Shown here in pieces: positions 21,650 to 31,332 of a stretch of DNA of 64,000 nt. Location: NCBI RefSeq assembly GCF_003286085.1, contig NW_020825408.1, positions 62,001 to 126,000 of the forward strand, read 5' to 3'. Below the pieces are notes generated by a model. That model saw nothing but the letters and a program-made list of their open reading frames with translations. It was not told the DNA's origin and ran no database searches. Numbering within the stretch: position 1 is the stretch's first letter; each line of letters begins with the position of its first letter. The position numbers and the translations under genes are program-made. Source of the DNA: Drosophila persimilis (lineage: Eukaryota > Arthropoda > Insecta > Diptera > Drosophilidae).

Positions 21650-22979
21650 AGTTGATCTGGTCATGTCCCTGCCAATTGAACTGTGCCCGTATCCTTGTAT
21701 GGATAGGTTTCCTGATGCTATAAGGCGTTGTGCTGCCTTTCCCGCAATCAGGCGAGCGTGAATGTCCAGGGGGTCGATTCCGAGTAGTTTCGAGTGCTTT
21801 TGTTGGGGTTGACCTCAGCGCCCCTGTAATACAGAGCAGAGCCTGTCGCTGAGTCTTTTCCATAAGCTTATGGTATGTCTTCTTTTCAATAGCCTGCCAC
21901 CACACTAAGGCTCCATACAGCAGAATTGGTCGCACTACCGAGATGTAGATCCAGTGCATTAGAGCAGGTGACAGGCCCCATGTGCTGCTGAGCATCTTCT
22001 TGGATGCATAAAGCGCAATGGTAGCCTTCTTAACCCTTTCCACTACATTGGGCCTCCATGCCAGCTTGCTGTCCAGTACTGTGCATAGGTATTTCACCTG
22101 TGATTTTGGAGTCAGCCTAGTTTGGTCAATTTTCGGGGGGGTCCATATCGGTACCTTGTACCTCTTGGTAAAGAGGATGAGGTCCGTCTTGTCCGCGTTG
22201 ATACTGAGTCCTACCTCTTCCGCCCACTCACGTATCTCCCTGAGTGTACGTTCCATTATGGAACTGAGGGTCGATGGACATACACCCGCAATAAGTATGC
22301 TTATGTCGTCTGCATAAGCTGTTATTTTTGGGGCCTTCCTTTCAAATCTCTTAATGAGGTCGTCGACCACCAAATTCCACAGTAGTGGCGACAGGACTCC
22401 ACCTTGAGGTGTGCCTCTGTGTGCCCCCTTTACCATGGAAGCGGTGCCCCACTCCGATTGCACCCGTCTACAACTTAAGAGGTTTTTGATCCAGACGTTC
22501 GCTTCTAGGCGACTTGTTATTGCGGTTGTTGCCACCTTGTTGAATGCTCCTGAGATGTCCACAAATGCTCCCAAAGCATACTTTTTGTTGTGAAGGGCGC
22601 TCTCGATGGTGGCTACTAGCGAGTGTAGTGCCGTCTCCACTGATTTCCCCTTGGTGTAGGCGTGTTGGTTTTTTGACATCAGTCCCCCTACCTCATTCCT
22701 GATGTGTAAATCCAACAGCTTTTCTAGTGTTTTTAGTAGAAAGGAGGTAAGGCTTATCGGTCTGTAATCCTTGGGACTCACGTGGCTGCACTTTCCTGCC
22801 TTAGGGAGGAAGACAACTCTCGAGGTTCTCCATTGGATGGGGATATAGCCCGTACTTAGGCATGCTGAGTATATTGCGTAGAGCCATGGGGTAATAACCT
22901 CTTTGGTCAACTGCATCATGGCTGGGAATATCCCGTCCAGTCCTGGTGCTTTTATGCCCGCGAAGAAGTCTATGGCTCA
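21650..22979 (-). pseudogene. ORF2 reverse transcriptase of the LOA-like LINE
   Basis: After the stop at 22979 the same frame gives KAPGLDGIFP, then RVVFLPKAGK, YRPISLTSFLLK, AFVDISGAFNKV, GTPQGGVLSPLLWNLVV and the catalytic AYADDISIL (near 22300). The thumb follows with KTDLILFTKR and VKYLCTVLDSKL. The frame is lost near 21800, where DPLDIHAR is recoverable only in another frame. Otherwise the domain is full length. Confidence 0.85.
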
Positions 22980-24336
22980 GTGGATTCTCTTAGTGGTTAA
23001 CAGACCTATTGGGGGGTGCTGTTCCTCAGTTGCTAGGTCCTGATGCTCCTTGGCGTCAGTGACCTCGGTGCATCCAGGGAAGTGCTCCTCCATTAGTGCA
23101 TTTAGGGCTTCTTTACTGCCCTCTGTCCACTGTCCGTTGTCTAGTTTTAGTTGGCTCTGTACTGTGGGCTGCTTTGAGAGCAGCTTCCGGAGCCTAGCGG
23201 TTTCAGCCACTTTATCAATGTTGGAGCAGAAGCTTCTCCACGAGTTCCTTTGTGCCTTACGTATTTCCTTCTTGTAGCTCCTAAGTAGGATTTTATACTC
23301 CTCATTGTCAATCTCTTCGTTCGCTTGTTTGGCGATCTTGACGAATTCCTTGAGGTTGTTCCTTTGGAGAGAGAGAGATCTCGGTTCCACCAGAGTGGCT
23401 TGGACCTCCTCTTCGTTCTCGAGGGTTTGCACGATGCATGGTAGGCGTTCAGTAACTCGTTGGATAGGGTCTTTAGGGACTTCTCTATAACCTCCGCGGA
23501 TTTCACTGAGCCCGGATTCGCGAGCTTCGAAGTAACATTCTTTTTAAACTTTACCCAGTTTGTGTTTCGGTGGTTTCTATTGACTGTTATCTTCGAAGAG
23601 TGTTTGAATTCGCACTTGAACTGAATGTACTTATGGTCTGAGAAGGATGATCTTTCGAGGACTCTCCAGTCAGGTACCAAGGTACTCTTTCCCGTGACAA
23701 GAGTTAGGTCTAGCACGTTTGACGAGGTGGGACCCACGAAGGTGTGTTCCTCCCCCACGTTTGCTACATCCAAGTTAGTGGATAAGATAAAGTCTAGGAG
23801 TGACTCACCTCTATCGTTGGTGTCAGGGCTTTCCCACACATTGTGATGGGCGTTGGCGTCTGCACCGATGAGGAGTTGGAGATTTTTGGAGCCGGCTTCT
23901 GTCACCAGACTCCTAAGTTCTTCCGGTGGGGCGCGCCTGTGGTGTGCCATGTAGCAGGAAGCTGCCATTAGGCGCTTTTCCTCGCTCTCCAGCATCACCA
24001 CCGTCAGGTCATCCGTGCTGTAATGAGACATAAGATGAGCATGGATTCCCTTCCGTACGAGTACGGCGGTTCTGTTCCTGCTTACCGATGTTGAGTAGAG
24101 AAGGCTATAATTTGAGGACTTTAGTCCGGCCACAGAGTTGCCTGACGCAATCCACGGCTCCTGGACTAAAGCTATGTCGGCGGGCCCTTGCTCCAAGGCA
24201 ATGAGGAGCTCCGCCGACGCTACCTTGCTCTTATGAGCTTCGCCTTTGGTATGGACGGGATCAGCTCCCTGTCTACCACCTCCAGCTTGGCCCCCTCCCA
24301 CAGAGCTTCCAGTAGGGGCACCTTCTGCACCAGCCA
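22980..24336 (-). pseudogene. ORF2 endonuclease region of the LOA-like LINE
   Basis: APE-type endonuclease that nicks the target DNA. Motifs in order: LVQEPWI (metal-binding E), AASCYMAHH, LLIGADANAHH (D and N), NDRGESLLDFI, NVLDLTLV and FSDHKYIQF (SDH catalytic H). The frame is open from about 24336 to 23440, then shifts and continues 23432-22977 to a stop (TGA at 22977-22979) inside the linker to RT. No ATG precedes the conserved start, so translation of ORF2 in a live copy must start otherwise. Confidence 0.8.
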
Positions 24337-25220
24337 CTACCGCGTTGGGTCGTCATTACATTTGAGGATTTTGACCCCGTTCAGCCATCCCGCTCCATCG
24401 AACGTGGCCATGGGAGCGCTAGGGTCCTCCTCCATTCGCGAGAACAGTGCCTCGACGAGCTGCACGTGGACTAACTTCCACTGCGCCGCCGTCATCTTCC
24501 CGTTCTCGTCGCTGCGATCGATCAAGGCCACAATGAGATGTCTCTTGGACACCTCGCTCATGGCCTTCTGTCTCGGCTTCCTCGTCTTCGGCTGGGGGTG
24601 GCCACCTTCGGCCCGCGTTGCCGCTTGCTCGCCGGAGTGTCTTTGGCAGCACTCTCGATCGAGCGTTGCCTCTTGGTGGCCAACATCTCCTCCACCTTGT
24701 TGGCGAATCCACCGTTTGTTGCCTTCATCTGGGGAAACTGCGCGTAGTGTTCGCGGCCCTCCTGTACCCGTTGCTCAGCCCAGACTAGCTTGGACTTCTC
24801 CTCTTGGGAGATATCCGCCTTGCCCCGGACCCGGCTCAGTAACTTGAGGGCCGCCTTATACTGAGCTTTTGTCTTCATCCCCTCCATGGAACACTTCGGC
24901 CCTTCCCTACGCAGGGAGCTGGTACCTGGTTCCGGCGAGCGGAGAAGGCTTTCCTCTTCGGTCTTGCTAATGGATAGAACGCTCTCCAGCTCCGAGTCTG
25001 CATCGACAACGGCACCCGCGCGGCTCACCTTGCAACGCGTCGGTTTAGTGGCAGTAGTATTACAACTGACATGACCTGCTCCCGCCATGTCCGAGGTGTG
25101 ACCGCTGGCGACACGCAGAGAGGATTGCTCCTCCCCGTGCCCGCCGGTAGTAGCAGTCACGCTTTCCACCGACGTTTGGGTTGACATCCCAACCCGTGCT
25201 TGCTCCTTATCTGCCTCCAT
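24337..25220 (-). pseudogene. ORF1 of the LOA-like LINE
   Basis: ORF1 proteins bind the element RNA. Starting at the ATG at 25220, the frame is acidic and serine-rich. It has a charged helical middle (MKTKAQYKAALKLLSRVRG) and a basic KRQR...SRRRGSRDRR end, and stops at 24558. A second frame starts in the overlap (ATGA at 24561-24558) and runs to 24337 with MSEVSKRHLIVALIDRSDE. That block reads like the C-terminal half of one ORF1, so an old frameshift at 24560 is likely. No zinc knuckle is seen. Confidence 0.65.
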
Positions 25221-25475
25221 ATTTGGCCCGAAGGTCCATACCGGTTGTTTTTCGGGGGAACAGCGTCCCCTAGCGTTTTATGCCTGGCCGCCAGGCACCT
25301 CTAGCCATGGCCTTGGTTCAGTTCCCCCGACTTTAGACCGGGAAGACGATGGACCATAGCCTTAGCTAGACACTGCATTACCCCGGGCAGGGCAAGCGAC
25401 AGTGCATTATCCTCGCCCGGGATAATGCAGTGTCCATTGCCCAGCCGACACCCTCGTGGAGGGTTTTTGCCAGCC

Positions 25476-25995
25476 TGCAATTGGCAAAACCGACCATGAA
25501 ACCTGTGTGTTAGAGAGAGATAGAGCGAGCAAGTATGAAATTATTTTCTTGATTCTGGCTATAATAATTATACGATCTGGTTGAGATTGTACACTCTAGA
25601 ACATATAGTTATCCCCTACGATTCTGCGTTTTTGGTTTTATCGTATCTTTAAATATGTTGATTCCACAGATTTTCGTTCTTTGTGTGGGCGGAAGTGGGC
25701 GGGGCGAAATTTTGAAATATTCTTGTAGCAGTGACATATCACAGAAGTCTGGATCCAAAACATCGTTGCTCTAGCTCTTATAGTCTTTGAGCATTAGGCG
25801 TTGAAGGGGACGGACAGACGGACAGACGGACGGACAGACGGACAGACAGACATGGCTCAATCGACTCGGCTATTGATGCTGATCAAGAATATATATACTT
25901 TATGGGGTCGGAAACGATTCCTTCTGGACGTTACACACATCCACTTTTACCACAAATCTAATATACCCCAATACTCATTTTGAGTATCGGGTATA
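25476..25995 (-). mobile_element. DINE-1 fragment, right piece of the split copy
   Basis: Continues the DINE-1 at 20441-20583 after the LINE, beginning with the second TGCAATTGGCAAA. Reversed, it holds the GTCTGTCC microsatellite (25808-25848), the AAAGTATATATATTCTTG block, and the start TATACCCGATACT at 25995. Confidence 0.9.
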
Positions 25996-26126
25996 ATAAA
26001 AGTTCTCGGGTGCGAGCGCAATCTTCCTTCACATTAAATTCGATTTCAGTGGACCAGGGAAAATGGAGCCAAGAATTGGTGGCAGATATCATTTGAATGA
26101 AGGATTCAAATCCAAACTGCAGTTAT
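25996..26126. other. unique sequence downstream of the host gene candidate
   Basis: No repeat or gene recognised. It would hold the 3' UTR of the minus-strand gene ending at 26127. Confidence 0.4.
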
Positions 26127-26400
26127 TTATTTATTTTTTATGACGCCATCGGTGGTATCAATTAAATCAAGTATATATTTCACAAGAAACTGAATAATTT
26201 AGCTGGTTAATTGCTGCTGGGAATAATGCATAGATTTTCAAGTAAAGGCTGAGAACATCACAGAATTTACTCACGAGGCAGCTTTTCTGGCCTATCGCGC
26301 ACAGATATTTGTATATTTGGTTTAACTAAAGAAAAAATTGAAAGATTTACGTAAAAAGAAAAGAAAGGAAGGTTTCCGTACTCACTATTTCTCCATTAAA
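26127..26400 (-). other. in-frame downstream exons of the host gene candidate
   Basis: After the TGA the frame continues for five codons to a donor (ATA/GTGAGT, exon end 26386). A 60-base intron ends TTCTTTAG at 26326. Exon 2 (26325-26275, 17 codons, no stop) is followed by another GTGAGT donor. An 85-base intron ends TTATTCAG at 26190. Exon 3 (26189-26127) is open for 20 codons and ends TAA. Both introns are phase 0 and of normal Drosophila size. Either the TGA is a disabling mutation, or it is read through, or these are spliced 3' UTR exons open by chance. Confidence 0.5.
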
Positions 26401-26811
26401 TCACATGGTCGCCGCTGCTGTCAACTGCGCATTGGCCGTAGCAATACCCGTCTCGATAGATTGCTTAAGCTTCCTTAGGACGATATCGAGGTACACAATA
26501 CGCTTATATTTAGCAGCCAACTTATCGACAATGCATCCAATTTGTTGATTACAAATATTTTCGAGGTCTGTATAACTCTGCTCCATGACTTGCTGTCCAC
26601 TCAGGAAACTCTGGAACTCGTCCTCGGCCAGGTCCTCTGCCAGACAATCTTCAGTATCAGCCTGCTGCTTGCGTAATAGACTGATATCGCGATCTAGCTC
26701 CCCTCGCTCAATGGTCATGGCATCGAATACAGCTATCTTCTGGCTCAGTTCGTTGTTGAGTTCCAACCACGGAGGGAGGAAGCGGCCAAACCCTCTAGGC
26801 AGTCTGGACAT
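26401..26811 (-). CDS. uncharacterised small helical protein, candidate host gene
   Basis: An ATG at 26811 opens 136 residues ending at TGA (26403-26401). The product begins MSRLPRGFGRFLPPWLELN and is otherwise almost entirely charged helix with heptad-like spacing, so a coiled-coil subunit is likely. No signal peptide, membrane segment or catalytic motif is seen. No transposon protein motif is present and there is no second copy in the window, which favours a host gene. An initiator-like TCAGTT lies about 50 bases upstream. Splice sites downstream keep the same frame open past the TGA (see next entry). I do not recognise the family; a small cytoskeletal or trafficking-complex subunit is one guess only. 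Confidence 0.6.
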   Translation of the reverse strand: MSRLPRGFGRFLPPWLELNNELSQKIAVFDAMTIERGELDRDISLLRKQQADTEDCLAEDLAEDEFQSFLSGQQVMEQSYTDLENICNQQIGCIVDKLAAKYKRIVYLDIVLRKLKQSIETGIATANAQLTAAATM

Positions 26812-26854
26812 CGCTGGAACAATATGACTATCTAAGAAATTTGATAGGGTGTAG

Positions 26855-26865
26855 AGAACTGATAT
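26855..26865 (-). promoter_or_regulatory. initiator-like element for the host gene candidate
   Basis: The minus strand reads ATATCAGTTCTC, containing TCAGTT, the arthropod initiator consensus, about 50 bases before the ATG. No TATA box is seen. Weak evidence alone. Confidence 0.3.
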
Positions 26866-26869
26866 TTTG

Positions 26870-27718
26870 CTTAAGTTTTTGATTAGTTTCTAGTTACCTA
26901 CTTAGTCCTTTTTCGGATTCCGATTTTGATGAAGCTAATTGACTAATTTTTCTTGATTCCTCTTCTTTTATTTTTGTATTTCTTTCAGCTCTATTGGCCG
27001 AGACCCTCTCTGGCTACAAATTACTATGCAGCAGGTCACGTCCTATAGTGGCCAGGAACACATCTTGAGGACCCCGATATACCCACCATCGTTTGGGTTT
27101 CACCCTTCTGGTCTGCCGGGCGCCCATCGGGACATGACTTCTGTCGCGATAAATTGTTTTCTCCGCCTTTCCAGTCCACGATCCGCCGGCCTTTCGAACG
27201 CAAGACCCCATCCACACAGAAGAGAAAGCAATCCTCGATCCACTGTGCAGAGGATGGTGCGAAATTTCCGACGATCGCTCCAAAGCGGGCCACCGTAGAG
27301 TTGGGAAGCTCCACCTAAAGCCCCAACGCCATCCACCACAGCGAGCCCTTAGCAGTTCCCGAGCTTCAGCGCCAACAGAGCGCGGCCCCTCAGCCGTTTC
27401 CGAGCTTTAGCGCCGGCAGCAGCGAGCTCTTCGCCGCCCCAACGCGAGCCGTCGCGACCGAGAGTGGGCCATCCAGACACCGGGCCAAGAACCCTAAATA
27501 AAAAGTGACAAGTGATCTTCCTTGCTAATGACAAGGAAAAACCAGACTCGTCCAAAGAAAAAGAGACCCTGACCCGAATTTATTTTGTCACCGTGCTTCG
27601 CCCTAACCTAAAAGTCAGATCATGGCATGGGCAGGTTAAGTGAATTAAATAAACCCCAACGGAACGGGCAGAACTCGTATGAACCTCTTTGTGGCCCATT
27701 GTGCACTTACTCCCAAAG
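26870..27718. other. non-coding, unassigned sequence
   Basis: Contains an AT-rich part up to about 26990, then a GC-rich part (27000-27480) with mutually overlapping open frames on both strands but no recognisable protein. AATAAA occurs near 27494. The GC-rich part may be an unrecognised repeat; the window holds no second copy. Confidence 0.4.
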
Positions 27719-28197
27719 AACATATGTGCGCTTGTTAGGCCATTGACCCCTTTGTGCCCGTGAAACGAAACCAGCTGCTTGGAGCTTTTTCCGGGCGCCC
27801 ACACCTTGGTCTATGTATCAAGACCTACCCCAACGAACATGAATAAACGAATAAATAATGAATAAATAATATAAATATAAATTAAATATGGAACAATTTA
27901 ATTTATGCACTATATATGCCCAAAAAAGTCCCTAAACAAAAAGAAAAAGAAAAGAAGATCAAAATAATCCGGTGTTAGCCGTGGTCATGCGTGTCAATGT
28001 GTGTGTGCTGTCTCTCTAAAGCTTACAGGTATTCCCCTCGCCGAAAGATCTTTTGGACGTGGCCGGAACATGAAAGTACGTAAGTGAACGAACTCCCAGT
28101 TATCCTTTATAAACTTGTAACATAAAGAGACAAAAAACCATAGATGAGCCCGATCGCCCGTGTTCTTTGATTTTCCCTAAATTATGTTGGGGCTTTT
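27719..28197. repeat. inverted-repeat segment, left copy (uninterrupted site)
   Basis: About 480 bp nearly identical to the reverse of 48575-49042, including ATAAACGAATAAATAAT and the GTTGGGGCTTTT end. This copy has an extra 9-base GAATAAATA. Here the sequence continues across CATATGTT/CTTTGG, where the other copy is interrupted by a gypsy LTR, so this is the empty site. No coding capacity. Identity unknown; possibly an LTR or part of a segmental duplication. Confidence 0.75.
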
Positions 28198-28303
28198 TAT
28201 ACCCGATACTCACAATGAGTATTGGGGTATATTAGATTTGTGGTGAAAGTGGATGTGTGTAACGTCCAGAAGGAATCGTTTCCGACCCCATAAAGTATAT
28301 ATA
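28198..28303 (+). mobile_element. DINE-1, left piece of the outer split copy
   Basis: Starts TATACCCGATACT and breaks off within AAAGTATATATA, where the gypsy element starts. It continues at 40234 with TATATTCTTGATCAGC. The overlap TATA is the target duplication. Confidence 0.9.
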
Positions 28304-28592
28304 TGTAAGATTAATATTAAAGTATCGTTTATTAATAATGTTTTGATCGAAAAAGAGTACAAAGTGTTTGATTTAAGATGTGCAATTAATGATTCTGTTC
28401 TTCCGACTTTTTGTTCAACTTTCTGCTTCTACTTCCAACAACCGACTCCCATATCGATAACCCCTTATCGGCTAGGTCTTTTAAACATCGGTGAAGTCTG
28501 GTTATATCGGTTAGGTCTTATCGATGGTATCTTAAGTTTAAATGTTAATTTAGATGGGATAGTGTTAACTGCTTAATACACTGTCCATTACA
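28304..28592 (-). repeat. 3' LTR of gypsy-2
   Basis: On its own strand starts TGTAATGG and ends CTTACA. It differs from the other LTR by two substitutions in 289 positions (near 28494 and 28575). Its first bases supply the TAA stop of pol. Confidence 0.9.
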
Positions 28593-31018
28593 TTCGGCCC
28601 TCCTGCTCATCTTCATCTGTCCCAGATGATAATATATCCTCGTTCTCTGAGAAAAAACGCCATAGCTTCATATTGTCACTGCTCGTTGCGGTGATGTTTG
28701 GCCCCTCGACTTGAGCAACCTTTCTGACGTCGTAGCGACCGTTCCGCTTTACCTTGGTGACTTCATATGGGCCTAGATACTCGCTGGCCAACTTGCGTCC
28801 TGCGACGAACTGCGTCCTCTTGATCGCGACCATGTCTCCTAGTCTGTAGCCGTGCTCAGGTCGTCGTTTTTTATCATAATTGCGCTTGTACACCTCTTGC
28901 GCCTTCTCAATGTTTTGTTTCGCTTGGTCACGCAGTTCTTGGCGCTCGTTGTTAAACTGCGTAACCAACTCCTCGTTGAGAACCTCCAATAGTCGACTTT
29001 CAGCTTGTCTGTGCATCTTTGTCCCAAACATGACCTCGAATGGCGACGACTTCAACGTAGAATGCACATGCGAATTAATCGCCATCTGAACCTTTGGCAC
29101 ATGCTTGTACCACTTCGTTGACTCCTGAGCTGAGATCTTTGCGATGATACCCAAAATTGAACGGTTCACCCGCTCAATCTGACCGTTGCCTCTCGCCACA
29201 CCTGTCGTTGTACACACATGTTCGACTTTGTTCTCGTTGAGAAACTCGCTGAATGCGTTGGATGTAAACGCTGCTCCTCTGTCGCTGACTATGCGCTTGG
29301 GAAAACCAAACACAAATGACCAATCTCTCAGCCTCTTCACAACTTCTTCGTGACCTGTTGACTTAGTTGGGAACAGCCACACAAACTTGGAGAATGCATC
29401 TACCACAGCAAAAATGTACTTGTATTGCTTGGCTGTCGCATCCATTGGTCCCAAATGATCAACGTGCAGCGTGTATAGTGGTGTGTCACCCTTGTCAATG
29501 CAATGAAGATAGCCTTCTTGTTTGCCCAACTTTTTGCTGAAAATTATACAACTGATAAAATTAGTAATCAACTTATTTACTTTCCGTTCAAGGTGCGGAA
29601 TCCAGTATTGCTGCTGAACTGAGTGCATTGTCTTCGCTGTGGAGAAATGACCAACTTCATGCGATCCTTGAATGATTTCCCTTTCCATCAGCCTTGGAAC
29701 CACCAATACGTCATTGCCATTTACAGATTTGAAGAGAAGACCTCCTTTTAGCTTGTAGTCTTGATATGGGTGCTGCTTCAGGATCTCAACTGTGGCTTTG
29801 ATGAAATCGTCATCCTGCTGTGCTTTCTTTATCCGAGCTGTTAGCTCCGTCGTCACGAACATGCATGTCTGCGGAAAACGACTGAGACAGTCCACGTGTC
29901 TCATTTTGTCCGCTGGGCGGTGTACTACTTTGAATGTAAAGTCCTCCATATACAGAATCCACTGGGAAACTTCTCTGGGTATATCTGCTTTCGTTGTTGT
30001 CTGCTTAAACGCCGCACAGTCAGTGGCAAGATCAAATTTGATCCCCAACAGGTAGTGACGAAACTTCTTGAGTGCGAGGTACGCAGCTTTGACCTCCAAA
30101 TAGTAACTGTGACGTTTGGACTCAGCTTGTGTAGTCTTTTTACTCCAATAGTAAATCGGGTGGAAATTGCCATCAAACTGCTGCAACAAAACTGCTCCGA
30201 AACCTTCTTTGGATGCATCCGTGTGGAGTTCCGTTGGCGCTTCTCGTGAGTATAAATGTAATACAGCTGCGATTACAAGCAGATTCTTTAAGGTTTGTAG
30301 CGACTGTTGCTCTGCTTCGCCAATGTTGAAAACTGCTTCCTTCCTGAGTAGATTCGTGAGCGGCCGGGCAACTTGTGCATAGCCAGGGATGAACTTTCTG
30401 AAAAAGCCTGTGAGTCCCAGAAATGCTTGAACTGCTTTAATGTCTTTGGGCGTAGCAAACCGACTGACAGCTGCTGTCTTCTCTTTGCCGGGCCAGATTC
30501 TCCCGTCCTCAATGATATGGCCCAGAAAGCTAATGCGTGGCTGCATGAAGCTACATTTCTTCCACTTGATCTTTAGGCCAAACTTCGCAGCTGTCTCCAG
30601 AACCAACTTCGTCTTCCTTATGCACACCTCGGGCGACGCGGCGTAAACAATTATGTCGTCCATATAAAGCTGCATAATGTCAGAGTTGATTAATTCTTGA
30701 AAAATATAGCTTACGAACCGAATGAACGCAGCTGGCGAGTTCTTGAATCCGAAAGGCGCTTTATTAAACTCGAATAATCCCTCCTTTGTGACGAAGGCCG
30801 TATACGACTTGCTTTGCTCTTCCATAGGCACATGGAAAAATCCGTTTTCAAGGTCCATTATGGTAAACCACTTAGCCGACTGCAGCTTTTCCAAGACTTC
30901 CTCCATGATCGGGACTGGGAAGCAGTCCAGCAATACCATGCTGTTTAACTTCCTGTAGTCTACGCAAACTCTAAGTGTACCATCTTTTTTCTTCACGACG
31001 ACAACTCTGCTCGCTACA
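28588..31018 (-). CDS. pol of gypsy-2: RT, RNase H, integrase (open)
   Basis: About 810 residues without a stop. RT shows KKKDGTLRVCVDYRKLN, IMDLENGFFHVPME, APFGFKNSPAAF and the catalytic LYMDDIIVY. RNase H shows TELHTDASKEGFGAVLLQ, SYYLEVKAAYLALKKFRHYL and TDCAAFKQ. The integrase finger is HEVGHFSTAKTMH then CIIF in place of CxxC. The core shows VDHLGPMD, IVSDRGAAFTS and NGQIERVNRS. The C-terminus has a YLGPYEVTKV fold end and an acidic tail. The stop TAA (28590-28588) lies inside the LTR. The N-terminal continuation is beyond the LINE at 35705. Confidence 0.9.
28593..28606 (-). promoter_or_regulatory. polypurine tract of gypsy-2
   Basis: Minus strand GCAGGAGGGCCGAA lies directly before the LTR and also codes for the last residues of pol. 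Confidence 0.6.
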
Positions 31019-31332
31019 TTTTTTTTTCCTTCTTATTGGACGTTGACATGCAATGACTGCATCTAACAAGAGGCGATGCAATTACTGCACCGTCAAGTGG
31101 CCCGTGTGACACCAGCAGAAGGCTGTTACGCGCGGATCCCAGGCAAAACGCAGCCCTCCTCCCGCCCAACCGACCGAGGGGCGCTGCCGCATGACGCGCG
31201 GTGCGTAGCCGAACCAAACGCGAGCATGCAAGAAAGATAGATATTAGACTAACCTTCGAGGAAAATTAGCACTAAACTTATTAAGAAATTAAGCATGCAA
31301 GAAAATACAAAATACAAATACCACTACAATTA

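Larger units (their letters stand above)
20584..25475 (-). mobile_element. LOA-like non-LTR retrotransposon inserted in DINE-1
   Basis: A 4.9-kb LINE flanked by a 13-bp target duplication TGCAATTGGCAAA (20571-20583 and 25476-25488). Order on the minus strand is 5' UTR, ORF1, endonuclease, RT, RNase H and a cysteine-rich end. The presence of RNase H and the RT style suggest the LOA clade (Bilbo/baggins type) within the R1 group. The 3' end carries a C-run (G-run on plus at 20662-20681) and ends in TAACC repeats rather than poly(A). Broken by a stop and frameshifts. Confidence 0.85.

Noticed and set aside
26585..26827. Plus-strand frame of 80 residues over the host gene candidate
   Set aside because: Antisense of the better supported minus-strand exon, low-complexity Ser content, no start context.
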